NCBI RefSeq assembly: GCF_012726175.1
Contig: NZ_JAASAD010000014.1
Coordinates: 1-64,000, forward strand
Direction: 5' to 3'
DNA: 64,000 nucleotides
DNA from: Micromonospora sp. HNM0581
GTDB taxonomy: Bacteria; Actinomycetota; Actinomycetes; Mycobacteriales; Micromonosporaceae
Shown here: in pieces, positions 7,401 to 15,369 of the stretch
Layout: every line of letters begins with the position of its first letter
Numbering within the stretch: position 1 is the stretch's first letter
Notes under the pieces: generated by a model
Database searches by the model: none
Told to the model about the DNA's origin: nothing
What the model saw: only the letters and a program-made list of their open reading frames with translations
Made by a program: the position numbers and the translations under genes

Positions 7401-8303
7401 CACTAAGCCCTTCTCATCCTACGTAGCGGTTGGCTTCGACGTGGTGCAGAACGAGGATGGCCGCCACGATCGGAGCCGCTCGATGTGGACAGCAGCGCAG
7501 CTTGTTCAGGATCTTTCAGGTCTTGAGGGTGGTGATCGCGCGTTCGCCGCGGGCGCGGTTGACGGCCCTTCTGCCGGCGTGACAGCTTCGGCTGGAAGCG
7601 GCGCCGCTTGAATGGCGTGCGCACGCTGCCACGGGTTCCTTGGTGGCCTTGTCGGTGAAGGTCAACACGTCTGCCCTGCTCAGTGCGTCGATGATGCCGT
7701 GGGTTCGGGCTGCGGTCAGGTCATGGACGGAACCGGGCAGCGCTGGCGAAGCCCAGACGAGCCGACCGGCGGCATCGGCGATGACCTGCACGTTCACGCC
7801 GTGGTGCTGGTGTTTCCCGGAGTGGTACGGCCGCTGGTCGGCGACCCGGTCGATCGGAATCGGGGTGCCGTCGAGGATCGCGTACGCCAGCAGCCGGATG
7901 CGTCGCATCGCGGTGTTCAGGTCGGCGGCTGCCGAGCTGAGGAGGGTATCGCTTCCTGGACGTAGCGCCAGGCGGTGGCGACGACGATGGTGAAGCCGGA
8001 CGCGAGTCGGGTGTAGGTGTCGCCGTTGCGCAGATGAGCCAGGGCGAGCAGCGCTTGCCGGCCGGGGTCGAGGCGTCGCCAACGGGATTGGCGCTGCTTG
8101 CGGTTGCCGCGGATGCGTTCGGCAAGGTGGTTCAGGGTGCGGCTGGACAACGGAATCGTGGCGGGGTAGGACAGCATGGCGAGGCTCCCGGTCGGGGCTT
8201 CGAGTCTTGGTCGACAGCTGTCCTACCTGGAGCCTCGCACCCATCGATCACCGGGCCTGCCGCACCACCCTGAGCTGCAAGATCAGCTTGGAAAGGCTCA
8301 GTG
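7401..8303 (-). mobile_element. IS5-like insertion sequence (about 0.9 kb), degenerate
   Basis: Terminal inverted repeats are visible: 7401-7413 (CACTAAGCCCTTC) and the complement of 8291-8303 (CACTGAGCCTTTC), matching at 11 of 13 positions. They enclose a minus-strand transposase with frameshifts. The length fits the IS5/IS427-type group. No clear target duplication is seen at the ends. Confidence 0.6.
7416..8177 (-). pseudogene. IS5-family DDE transposase, frameshifted
   Basis: The reading starts at ATG 8177 (MLSYPATIPLSSRTLNHLAE) with the N-terminal helix-turn-helix (ALAHLRNGDTYTRLASGF...VATAWRYV). It then shifts frame at about 7930-7960 into a frame carrying the catalytic core (AYAILDGTPIPIDRVADQRP, HHGVNVQVIADAAGRLVWAS, PGSVHDLTAAR). 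At about 7600-7650 there is further disruption, because K-R-R-F-P-K-L-S-R-R-Q-K and AVNRARGERAITTLKT fall in different frames. The true C-terminus, LVLHHVEANRYVG, ends at the stop 7416-7418. At least two indels make it inactive. DDE-type IS5 enzymes are normally about 260-280 residues. Confidence 0.75.
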
Positions 8304-8334
8304 ATGGAGGAAACGATGGCAACCGGCGGGACGG

Positions 8335-8712
8335 TCACTTGCCGCGGAGGATGGGCAAGGGGCGGACCCGCAGCCAGTCGTCACCCACCACGACGATTGC
8401 TCCACTGCGCAGGTCGTCATCGACTGCGGCGAGGTTCGCCACCGGGATTGCGACGATCTGTGCGGCTCGACGACCGCTGATCCGCCGTACCAATAACACG
8501 GACGGTTCGCTGGCCCCGGAGGATGCCAGCAGAGTGCCGAAGTCGGCATCTGCTGAGATCAACACCCGCCGTTCCTGGCGTGTCCGATCCAGCACGATCT
8601 CATCCGACGCCGCCGCCAAGCCGTAGTCCCTGACGTGCTCGGCATCATGCCCCTGTATGCACAGACCTTCGGCCACCGCTGGCGACAGGTTGTTGTCGAT
8701 CAGAAATCTCAT
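8335..8712 (-). CDS. DUF5615 family PIN-like toxin
   Basis: 125 residues beginning MRFLIDNNLSPAVAEGL, the hallmark of DUF5615 PIN-like (Mut7-C-type) proteins. Acidic residues expected for metal-dependent RNase activity are visible: D6, the D-E in SDEIVLDR and D-D in ISADADFG. The gene overlaps the upstream DUF433 gene by 4 nt (ATGA), the usual antitoxin-first arrangement. Predicted to be a ribonuclease toxin held inactive by its partner. It sits between an IS element and a tRNA-like fragment, in keeping with horizontal transfer. Cellular target unknown. Confidence 0.85.
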   Translation of the reverse strand: MRFLIDNNLSPAVAEGLCIQGHDAEHVRDYGLAAASDEIVLDRTRQERRVLISADADFGTLLASSGASEPSVLLVRRISGRRAAQIVAIPVANLAAVDDDLRSGAIVVVGDDWLRVRPLPILRGK

Positions 8713-8939
8713 GCCGCGCGATGTAGCGGCAGTTCCCGCTCCCGAACAGCCTCGGCGGCGAAGCGCAGCGCCTCCCAGACGTCATCGACAGTCAGGTCGG
8801 GCAACTCCGACACGATCTCATCCGCGCTCATGCCGTCCGCGACCATCGCGACGACCGTCGCAACCGGGATGCGTAGACCACGGATACACGGCGCGCCGCC
8901 CATCTGGGCCGGGTTGACGCTGATCCGTTCGAAGTTCAT
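8709..8939 (-). CDS. DUF433 family antitoxin
   Basis: 76 residues starting MNFERISVNPAQMGGAPCIR, the typical DUF433 opening in which a beta strand precedes G-P-C-I-x-G-x-R-I-P-V; it is followed by a helical HTH-like part (MVADGMSADEIVSELPDLT). DUF433 proteins are paired with DUF5615 toxins, and the 4-nt overlap with the toxin gene supports translational coupling. ATG 8939 is chosen because homologues begin there; the frame is open further upstream without homology. It probably neutralises the toxin and represses its own promoter. Confidence 0.85.
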   Translation of the reverse strand: MNFERISVNPAQMGGAPCIRGLRIPVATVVAMVADGMSADEIVSELPDLTVDDVWEALRFAAEAVRERELPLHRAA

Positions 8940-9079
8940 GACGGCATCGTAACCCGCCGTGACCTGATCCGACTCGACCAACCTGAGGAGCCCGGCTCGC
9001 CATCGCACCCCGAAGGATCCACGACAGCCATGACGATCGCGTGGTTGGCCGCAGCCCCGAATCGCTACCATGCTGGCAG

Positions 9080-9116
9080 TGTGGGGGTCAGGGGTTCGAG
9101 ACCCCTCGGCTTCACC
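9080..9116 (+). other. tRNA 3'-end-like fragment, possible integration (att) site
   Basis: The segment has a perfect T-arm (AGGGG at 9090-9094, loop TTCGAGA, CCCCT at 9102-9106), followed by a 7-nt acceptor-like strand CGGCTTC (9107-9113), a discriminator A and CC. No matching 5' acceptor half (GAAGCCG) is found in the preceding 150 bp, so this is not a complete tRNA. Integrative elements that target tRNA genes leave such 3' halves at one end. Confidence 0.4.
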
Positions 9117-9716
9117 TCGCGTTTATGCAGGTCAATCGGCGTCAGTCATCGACTAGTGCTGATTGTTTGTGATCTTGTGGTCACAGCCGTGGTCACCCAG
9201 CGCCCCACACTGCACTTCGGTGATCGGTGTCGAGACTTCGTCCGAAACCTCCTCCGGCCAGGGATCTTTCGACTGCGCCGCCTGTTCGGGTGCTGTCGGG
9301 GCGGAATGTGGGGCGCAATACAGTGTGGTACCGGGGTGCCGGCTCGTACCGTCAGAGGCTGCCCCGACGGTGTGCTGGCGTACTCGATTGGTGCGCGGAG
9401 GGGTACGTAACTTCGTAAAGCCCAGAACCGTCGCCCGTAACGCCTACGGATTCCTCAACCAGGCTGTGCACGTGTGCGGCGACCGTCCGCCGCCACCGTG
9501 GACACCTCAACCCTGCTTGATGGTCGAACGCCAGGGTGGCCCCGAGCGCATGACTCCACCATGAGCTCGGGGCCTAGGCCGCAACTTCAGGAGGTGACAA
9601 CCATCCCCGGCGACCTTTCTGGTGGGGCAGGTGTCGGCGCCTTGGCGTAGCTGGGAGGTGTCAGCGGGCGGGTTGGTGAACGCGGCGGTACTACTCGTTC
9701 CTGCCGCCAGCTTTTG
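9117..9716. other. 600 bp with no supported gene
   Basis: Several overlapping open frames occur on the plus strand (for example 9163-9564) but none has a plausible start with ribosome binding site or recognisable sequence. A perfect 10-bp hairpin occupies 9538-9574. The phrase gtggtcac is repeated around 9179-9196. This may be the non-coding end of an integrated element. Confidence 0.4.
9538..9574. terminator. Perfect 10-bp hairpin in the gene-poor stretch
   Basis: Inverted repeat 9538-9547 with 9565-9574 and a 17-nt loop; no adjoining supported gene, so its role as a terminator is uncertain. Confidence 0.3.
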
Positions 9717-10298
9717 TCACCGGGCTCGTCGGCGCTGGTTGCCGCTGGTCGGGCCGAGGGGGTTTCGGCTGCTGCCCTGGCCTCCGCCCCGCCGGTCGTG
9801 TCTCCTTTCGGACGACGAGGACGTCGAAGCGGCTGCCGAAGTTCTGGGATCCGGCATGCTGTATCGCCCCGAATTGAACGCGACTATGTTCGTCAGTCCT
9901 CGGGTGTTAATTCTGTTGATTAGATTCACGCGCTGATTTTCCAGCGTGTTTCTTGCGTTCTCGGCGGCGGCTCTGATGTTAGCCATCAATTGGTTCTGCA
10001 CACCTGCGGAGTTTTGGTATAGAACTTGAATCTGCGCCTCGTTGAAGTTGTTTTCGTGGGCGAATTCCCTAATGTGTTCCTCGAACTGGTCGAGTGCTTC
10101 CTCACTACTTGCCAGCCTGTCGCTGGCCGCGACGATTTCTTGCGGTGGGTTTGCCCGGTCAAAGGACCGTCGCTCGTTGTCGGGTAGGGCGTCTCGTGCA
10201 GCCTCGAGGCCCAAGGCGTCAACCAGTTCCCGTGCCGTCCGTGGAGGTGGCGGCAACTCGTAGATATTGAAGTTTTCACCCTGATTTGGATAGCTCAT
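9717..10298 (-). CDS. Hypothetical helical protein, AT-richer than its neighbours
   Basis: 193 residues from ATG 10298, which has AGGGG about 7 nt upstream. No family is recognised. The middle (residues about 50-135) is highly helical and acidic/amphipathic (SEEALDQFEEHIREFAHENN, AAENARNTLENQRVNLINRI), coiled-coil-like; the C-terminal 50 residues are Ser/Arg/Gly-rich and probably disordered. Gln, Asn and Ile are unusually frequent and A/T-ending codons are common compared with flanking genes, a sign of recent acquisition. It lies beside the tRNA-like fragment and toxin-antitoxin genes. The upstream protease is separated from it by a strong terminator, so it is probably monocistronic. Confidence 0.6.
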   Translation of the reverse strand: MSYPNQGENFNIYELPPPPRTARELVDALGLEAARDALPDNERRSFDRANPPQEIVAASDRLASSEEALDQFEEHIREFAHENNFNEAQIQVLYQNSAGVQNQLMANIRAAAENARNTLENQRVNLINRINTRGLTNIVAFNSGRYSMPDPRTSAAASTSSSSERRHDRRGGGQGSSRNPLGPTSGNQRRRAR

Positions 10299-10404
10299 CG
10301 CTGCCCCTTCGTAGTGGAAGACTGTCGGCATGACGAGCCGGGGGGCCGGAAGGTTCAGCTGACTGCTGGGTGAAGTTGAGCCGGGTGGTCCGGTCGACGT
10401 CGGC

Positions 10405-10449
10405 CGTCCGTGCGGGTGGGCGACTGTCGCCGGCCCACCCGCACGGACG
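10405..10449 (-). terminator. Terminator of the secreted protease gene
   Basis: Perfect 17-bp inverted repeat (10405-10421 with 10433-10449) lying 8 bp beyond the protease stop at 10457. Confidence 0.75.
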
Positions 10450-10456
10450 ACTCCGG

Positions 10457-11512
10457 TCAGCTGTCGCGCCAGGTGATCAGATTGTTGAAGACGCTCTCGG
10501 TGATGCGGGTGCCGTGGTTGTTGCTCGAATGTGGCCAGGAGCCGTACAGGCCGTACGCGTGGATCGCCATCACGCACTGCCCGACGCAGAACGAACTACC
10601 GGCGGCCCGGGTCTGGTAGACGGGGCTGCCGCTCTGGCAGCCGAAGGTGTCGTTCTGGTAGAACACCTGTCGGTCGTGGGTGACCGTGACGGTCTGCCCG
10701 GCGTGCCGCCACTGCTGCCCGAAAGTCTTGTCGCAGGGGTAGCCGCTGACGGTGGTGGCGGTGCCGGTCAGTGAGGCGCTCTGCCACCACATGCCGAACC
10801 AGCCGGTGCTGTTGCCGGCGGCGCAGCTCAGCCGGATGGCTCCGTAGTCATAAGTCACGTCGCCGTTCTGGGTCCAGCCGGTGACCGACAGGAGTTGGGT
10901 GGCGGTGCAGGTGCCGTACGGGGTCGACGTCCCGTTGCGTCCAGGGATGATCTGAAAGTCGCCACGCGGGTAGAAGTTGTTGCCGCCACCACCGTTCTGA
11001 CCGCCGCCCGGGTGCACGCAGTGTCCGGCGGTGGCGATGATGTTCGGCCCGTAGAGCCAGCCGGTGCAACCCCAGGTTCTGCCGTTGGTGGTGCGGACGA
11101 TCTGCACGATGGCGCTCGACGGGAACACGGTGGTCGGGTCGACGCGGACCCGGTTGTCGGTGCCGATGACACTCTGGACGCCGACCGAGCCGCTGACGGG
11201 TGCGGCGGGACGGGCGCCGACGTCGAAGCGGTTGCCTCCCGGTCCGGCCTTGCCGGTGCCGACCGACCCGGAGGTGCCGGAACCCCGTACGCCGTTGGGG
11301 GCCTGCTGCACGGTGGGTGGCGCGACGGCGGCGGGTACGGTGCCCGAGTCGGCGACGGCGCCGTGCGCGTCGGTGCGGGTGGTGGTGGTCGGAGCCTCGT
11401 TGGCCGGTGCGGCGGTGGCCGGTGCGGCGGCGAGTGCCGCCGCCAGGACGGTGGTGATCCCGATGCCGAGGATGATCCCCGGGCGGGTCCTGCTGAGCGG
11501 AGCGGATGTCAC
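10457..11512 (-). CDS. Secreted V8-like (S1 family) serine protease
   Basis: 351 residues from GTG 11512, which has AGGAGGG at 11518-11524, 5 nt upstream; ATG 11527 is an in-frame alternative. A signal peptide (IILGIGITTVLAAALAAAPA) is followed by an Ala/Thr/Pro-rich pro-region to about residue 130. The trypsin-fold domain shows the catalytic His in TAGHCV, Asp in TYDYGAI and Ser in GCQSGSPV, with several cysteines for disulphides. The layout resembles actinobacterial glutamyl-endopeptidase/V8-like enzymes. It is exported and probably self-processed. A perfect hairpin lies just upstream of its ribosome binding site. Specificity cannot be deduced with certainty. Confidence 0.88.
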   Translation of the reverse strand: MTSAPLSRTRPGIILGIGITTVLAAALAAAPATAAPANEAPTTTTRTDAHGAVADSGTVPAAVAPPTVQQAPNGVRGSGTSGSVGTGKAGPGGNRFDVGARPAAPVSGSVGVQSVIGTDNRVRVDPTTVFPSSAIVQIVRTTNGRTWGCTGWLYGPNIIATAGHCVHPGGGQNGGGGNNFYPRGDFQIIPGRNGTSTPYGTCTATQLLSVTGWTQNGDVTYDYGAIRLSCAAGNSTGWFGMWWQSASLTGTATTVSGYPCDKTFGQQWRHAGQTVTVTHDRQVFYQNDTFGCQSGSPVYQTRAAGSSFCVGQCVMAIHAYGLYGSWPHSSNNHGTRITESVFNNLITWRDS

Positions 11513-11524
11513 GAGAGCCCTCCT

Positions 11525-11549
11525 CATCGGAAGCTGGGTGCTTCCGATG
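11525..11549 (-). promoter_or_regulatory. Perfect 10-bp hairpin in the protease 5' region
   Basis: Arms 11525-11534 and 11540-11549 with a 5-nt loop lie immediately upstream of the AGGAGGG ribosome binding site and include the alternative ATG at 11525-11527. In the mRNA the stem would end right at the ribosome binding site, so it could stabilise the message or modulate translation; a dyad operator is also possible. Confidence 0.5.
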
Positions 11550-11643
11550 GGCAAGCTAACTCGACCGGATTGATCCAAACTCGTCTCTGTCCGTCCGTCG
11601 ACAGCATTACGTTCGGTTTCGGACAGATCACCGCTGGTGGTGG

Positions 11644-12645
11644 TCAGCAGACCAGGGCTGCGGTGGGTACGGCGCCGGGGCCGTCGTGTTCGACGGTGGA
11701 GAGATTGGCGATGGTTGTCTCCGCGATGTTGTGTAGGCCGTCCTCGGTGAAGAAAGCCTGGTGCCCGGTGATCAGCACGTTGGGAAAGGTGGTGAGTCGG
11801 GCGAAGTCGTCGTCACCGAGGACCCGTTCGGAGCGGTCCTCGAAGAACAGGTCGCTCTCCTCCTCGTACACGTCGAGGCCGAGGTAGCCGATCCGACCGC
11901 TCTTGAGCCCGTCGATCACCGCCCGGGTGTCCACGAGCGCACCCCGGCCGGTGTTGATCAGCATGACACCCGCACGGCACCGGGCGATCCGCTCGGCGTC
12001 GATCAGGTGCCGGGTGTCGGCTGTGAGCGGGCAGTGCAGAGTGACGATGTGCGACTCGGTGAGCAACCGCTCAAGCGGCACGTACTGCACCCCGGCGGCG
12101 GCTGCCGTGTCGCTCGGGCACGGGTCGCTGGCCAGCACCCGGCAACCGAAGCCAACCATGATCTGGGCGACGCAGACCCCGATCCGCCCGGTCCCGACGA
12201 TGCCGACCGTACGGCCGTGCAGGTCGAAGCCGAGCAGGCCGGTGAGGGCGAAGTTGTGTTCGCGTACCCGGTTGTAGGCTCTGTGGATCTTGCGGTTGAG
12301 GGCGAGGATCAGGCCGACGGTGTGCTCAGCCACCGCGTGCGGTGAGTACTCCGGCACCCGCACCACGGTCAGACCCAGCTCACGGCCGGCGACCACGTCG
12401 ACGTTGTTGAAGCCGGCCGAGCGCAGCGCCACCACCCGGACACCGACGTCGGTGAGCTGGTCGAGCACCACGGCACAGAGGTCGTCGTTGACGAAGGCGC
12501 AGACCGCGTCCGACCCCTCGGCGAGCCGGGCGGTCTGCGCGGTGAGTCTCGGCTCCAGGAACGTCAGCTCGTGGCCGGCCTTCTCGTTCGCCTCGGCGAG
12601 GAACGTCCGGTCGTACGGCTTGGTGCTGAACACTGTCACGCGCAT
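11644..12645 (-). CDS. D-isomer 2-hydroxyacid dehydrogenase (D-lactate dehydrogenase-like)
   Basis: 333 residues, the usual size. It starts MRVTVFSTKPYDRTFL like LdhA-type fermentative D-lactate dehydrogenases. NAD-binding motif GTGRIG at about 151-156; catalytic Arg in INTGRGALVDT, Glu in VYEEES and His in ITGHQAF are all present. It should reduce pyruvate to D-lactate with NADH in the cytoplasm. The start ATG has GGGAGG 6-7 nt upstream. It lies 82 bp downstream of an aldo/keto reductase on the same strand, with small hairpins in between, so cotranscription is possible but not certain. Confidence 0.9.
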   Translation of the reverse strand: MRVTVFSTKPYDRTFLAEANEKAGHELTFLEPRLTAQTARLAEGSDAVCAFVNDDLCAVVLDQLTDVGVRVVALRSAGFNNVDVVAGRELGLTVVRVPEYSPHAVAEHTVGLILALNRKIHRAYNRVREHNFALTGLLGFDLHGRTVGIVGTGRIGVCVAQIMVGFGCRVLASDPCPSDTAAAAGVQYVPLERLLTESHIVTLHCPLTADTRHLIDAERIARCRAGVMLINTGRGALVDTRAVIDGLKSGRIGYLGLDVYEEESDLFFEDRSERVLGDDDFARLTTFPNVLITGHQAFFTEDGLHNIAETTIANLSTVEHDGPGAVPTAALVC

Positions 12646-12727
12646 GGGCCACCTCCCCCCTCACGCTAGGCCCTGCCTACGATCCGTGGGCAGGGTCCTT
12701 CGACCCTGTCGACCCTGAGGGGGAGGG

Positions 12728-13723
12728 TCAGGTCAACTGGGCCTCGATGTCGGCCAGGTCCTCGGCGGTCAGGTCGAGCCTGTCCACCGCTGCGATGTTC
12801 GCCTCCAACTGCGGCACGCTGCTGGCGCCGATGATGAGGCTCGTCATCCGCGGGTCGCGTAGTGCCCAGGCGAGCGCGAGCTGTGCGAGGGACTGACCCC
12901 GGCGCCGGGCGATGTCGGCAAGCCCACGGATGGTGGCCAGTCGCTGCTCGTCGAGGTCGCTCTCGTCGAGGAAGACGCTGGTGCGGACCCGGGAGTCGGC
13001 CGGGATGCCATCGAGGTAGCGGTCGGTGAGCAGACCCTGGGCCAACGGACTGTAGGCGATACAGCCGGCACCGACCCGCTCCAGCGTGTCGAGCAGCCCG
13101 TCCTGCTCGGTCCACCGGTTGAACATCGAGTACGCCGGCTGATTGATCAGCAACGGCGTACCGAGTTCGCGCAGAATCGTTGCGGCTCGCGCGGTCTGCT
13201 CGGAGGTGTAGTTGGAGATGCCGACGTAGCGGGCCTTACCGGAGCGGACGGCGGTGTCGAGCGCACCCATCGTCTCCTCGAGCGGGGTGTCCGGGTCGTA
13301 CCGGTGGCTGTAGAAGATGTCGACGTGGTCCAGACCGAGCCGGCGCAGTGACTGGTCGAGTGAGGCGAGCAGACTCTTGCGGGAGCCCCACTCGCCGTAC
13401 GGGCCGGGCCACATCAGGTAGCCGGCCTTGCTGGAGACGACCAGCTCGTCGCGGTACGGCCTGAGGTCCGTGGCGAGCATCCGGCCGAAGTTCTCCTCGG
13501 CGGACCCGGGCGGCGGGCCGTAGTTGTTGGCCAGGTCGAAGTGGGTGACGCCGAGGTCGAAGGCGCGCCGGACGATGTCTCGTTGCCGTTCGACGGGGCG
13601 GTCCGGTCCGAAGTTGTGCCACAGACCGAGCGAGATCACGGGCAGCCGAAGCCCGCTGGCTCCACTGCGCCGGTAGGTCATCTGGTCGTAGCGCGTGTCT
13701 GCGGCGAGGTAGGTCACGATCAT
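12728..13723 (-). CDS. Aldo/keto reductase, MgrA/YghZ-like
   Basis: 331 residues from ATG 13723 (AAGGG 8 nt upstream; ATG 13729 also possible). Early MTYRRSGASGLRLPVISLGL, catalytic Asp/Tyr in THFDLANNYGP, Lys in SSKAGY and His in YSHRYD make a complete AKR tetrad. The long GLWHNFGPDRPV and EENFGRML segments match the L-glyceraldehyde-3-phosphate reductase (YghZ/MgrA, AKR14) group, which detoxifies methylglyoxal and related aldehydes with NADPH. It is divergent from a second AKR at 13883. The open frame extends far upstream antisense to that gene, which is an artefact. Confidence 0.9.
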   Translation of the reverse strand: MIVTYLAADTRYDQMTYRRSGASGLRLPVISLGLWHNFGPDRPVERQRDIVRRAFDLGVTHFDLANNYGPPPGSAEENFGRMLATDLRPYRDELVVSSKAGYLMWPGPYGEWGSRKSLLASLDQSLRRLGLDHVDIFYSHRYDPDTPLEETMGALDTAVRSGKARYVGISNYTSEQTARAATILRELGTPLLINQPAYSMFNRWTEQDGLLDTLERVGAGCIAYSPLAQGLLTDRYLDGIPADSRVRTSVFLDESDLDEQRLATIRGLADIARRRGQSLAQLALAWALRDPRMTSLIIGASSVPQLEANIAAVDRLDLTAEDLADIEAQLT

Positions 13724-13849
13724 GACCATAGCCCTTGGTGGGATGTTCCCCACACGGCGGCGTCGATGGTCGGTGACCAGGCGGTTCGCTGGGTGCGGGA
13801 CGGGTCGTGGACGCTGTCGAGCTGAGCGGTTCCGTGGATCGATCGGCGG

Positions 13850-13885
13850 TTGACGTGCGGCTGTGACGGGTAGCGTCGTCTCATG
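13850..13885 (+). promoter_or_regulatory. Leaderless promoter of the second aldo/keto reductase
   Basis: TTGACG (13850-13855), 15 bp, TAGCGT (13871-13876), 6 nt, then ATG 13883. Both hexamers are close to sigma-70-type consensus and no ribosome binding site is present. Confidence 0.6.
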
Positions 13886-14851
13886 CGTTACGTGCGTCTC
13901 GACACCCCGAAGCCGGTGTCCAGGATCGGCCTCGGTACATGGCAGTTCGGTTCGCGGGAGTGGGGATACGGCTCCGACTACGAGCGGCTGGCGGCGAACA
14001 TCGTGCGGCGCGCCGTCGAGCTGGGCGTGACCCTCTTCGACACCGCCGAGGTCTACGGCTTCGGCCGCAGTGAACGGCTCCTCGGCGCGGCGCTGGCTGC
14101 CGACCGGGACAAGGTGACGGTCGCGTCCAAGATCTTCCCGGTGCTGCCGGTCTCCTCGGTGGTGCAGCAGCGAGCGGTGGCCTCGGCGGCCCGGCTCGGT
14201 GTCACATGCATCGACCTTTACCAGGTGCACCAACCCAATCCGGTGGTCAGCGACCACCGGACCATGCGTGGCATGCGCGCGTTGCAGGACGTCGGCCTGG
14301 TCGGTGAGGTCGGGGTGAGCAACTACAGCCTGCGCCGCTGGCAGGTGGCGGAGGTCGCGCTCGGCCGGCGGGTGCTCAGCAACCAGGTCCGCTACAGCAT
14401 GCTTGACCGCAGGCCGGAGGAGGACCTTCTGCGTTACGCCGAACAGGCCGGCCGGTTGGTCATCGCGTACAGCCCGCTGGCGCAGGGCTTTCTCTCCGGG
14501 CGGTACGACGCGAACCGTCCGCCGGTCGGTGCGGTCCGTCGGGCCAACCCGTACTTCCTGCCGGAGAATCTGGCGCGCGGTGGCGCGCTCATCGAGACGC
14601 TGCGCCAGGTGGCCGCCGCGCACGACGCGACGCCGAGCCAGATCGCCCTGGCCTACGTGCTGCGTCACCCGAACGTGGCGGCAATTCCTGGTGCGTCGAG
14701 CGTGGAGCAGTTGGAGCGCAACGCCGCCGCCGCGGAGATCGATCTGACCGAGGACGAGTACGCCGCACTGGTCAATGCGGCCCGGGCGTTCCGCCCGGTC
14801 ACCGGTCTCGCGGCCGTACCGAGGCTGATCAGGTCCCGGGCGCGCGGCTGA
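13883..14851 (+). CDS. Aldo/keto reductase
   Basis: 322 residues, typical AKR length. Motifs: SRIGLGTWQFGSREWGYGSD near the start, catalytic Asp/Tyr in TLFDTAEVYGFGRSE, Lys in ASKIFP and His in YQVHQPN. NADPH-binding tail includes AIPGASSVEQLERN. Substrate cannot be inferred; related proteins reduce sugars or xenobiotic aldehydes. It is transcribed divergently from the MgrA-like reductase and appears leaderless. It ends against a shared bidirectional terminator with the GNAT gene. Confidence 0.9.
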   Translation: MRYVRLDTPKPVSRIGLGTWQFGSREWGYGSDYERLAANIVRRAVELGVTLFDTAEVYGFGRSERLLGAALAADRDKVTVASKIFPVLPVSSVVQQRAVASAARLGVTCIDLYQVHQPNPVVSDHRTMRGMRALQDVGLVGEVGVSNYSLRRWQVAEVALGRRVLSNQVRYSMLDRRPEEDLLRYAEQAGRLVIAYSPLAQGFLSGRYDANRPPVGAVRRANPYFLPENLARGGALIETLRQVAAAHDATPSQIALAYVLRHPNVAAIPGASSVEQLERNAAAAEIDLTEDEYAALVNAARAFRPVTGLAAVPRLIRSRARG

Positions 14852-14860
14852 GCACCGTCT

Positions 14861-14895
14861 CCCGGTCCGCTGCCCGCATCGGGCGGCGGACCGGG
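14861..14895. terminator. Bidirectional terminator between convergent genes
   Basis: A 16-bp stem with one G-T pair (14861-14876 with 14880-14895) and a 3-nt loop lies between the stops of the aldo/keto reductase (14851) and the GNAT gene (14899). Confidence 0.75.
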
Positions 14896-14898
14896 TTG

Positions 14899-15354
14899 TC
14901 ACGGCAGGTGACGGGCGTAGCAGACGGAGAGCGGCTCGCCGCGGTACGGCCCGAAGTTGTCGATGCGCTGGTAGCCCTCCCGTTCGTAGAAGCGCATGGC
15001 GTCGGGCTGGGCGGTGCCGGTCTCCAACAGCAGGGTGCGCACCCCGTTGTCGCGGGCGGCCTGTTCCAGGGCGTGCAGGATGGCGGTTGCGACGCCGGTG
15101 CCCCGGGCCGGCGGGCTGACGTACATCCGTTTGATCTCGGCGGAGCCGGCGGCGAGGAAGCGCAGACCGCCGCAGCCCACGGCGGTGCCGTCCGGCTCGC
15201 GGGCGACCAGGAAGATGCTCACCGTTGCGGCGGTGGGTGCTTCCCCCGGTTCGTGGTCGTCGCAGCCGTAGCGGGCGTCGAGTTCGGCCCGCTGAGCTGC
15301 GCGCAGCCGGGCGGCGTCGGGCGACTCGAAGGGTTCATGTTCGACGGAGAGCAC
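14899..15354 (-). CDS. GNAT family N-acetyltransferase
   Basis: 151 residues from GTG 15354 (GTG 15363 is an alternative, but it overlaps the operator region). The acetyl-CoA site is seen as RMYVSPPARGTGVATAIL (motif A, R-x-x-G-x-G/A) and the C-terminal half has FYEREGYQRIDNFGPY, typical of single-domain GNATs. The substrate is unknown. The gene is divergent from a TetR regulator with three interlocked palindromes in the 76-bp gap, so TetR probably represses it and releases it on binding a small molecule, perhaps the acetylated compound. Confidence 0.88.
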   Translation of the reverse strand: MLSVEHEPFESPDAARLRAAQRAELDARYGCDDHEPGEAPTAATVSIFLVAREPDGTAVGCGGLRFLAAGSAEIKRMYVSPPARGTGVATAILHALEQAARDNGVRTLLLETGTAQPDAMRFYEREGYQRIDNFGPYRGEPLSVCYARHLP

Positions 15355-15369
15355 CTGTCCCACCTTTCC

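Noticed and set aside
9060..9116. Complete tRNA gene
   Set aside because: The T-arm and acceptor 3' strand are present, but no D-arm, anticodon arm or matching 5' acceptor strand could be found.
9594..9650. Mini-ORF starting at a GTG within an AGGAGGTG sequence
   Set aside because: The ribosome binding site overlaps the start codon and the 18-codon product has no support.
12728..14902. 724-codon open frame spanning two aldo/keto reductases
   Set aside because: Only the last 331 codons match the AKR family; the upstream part is antisense to the leaderless aldo/keto reductase at 13883.
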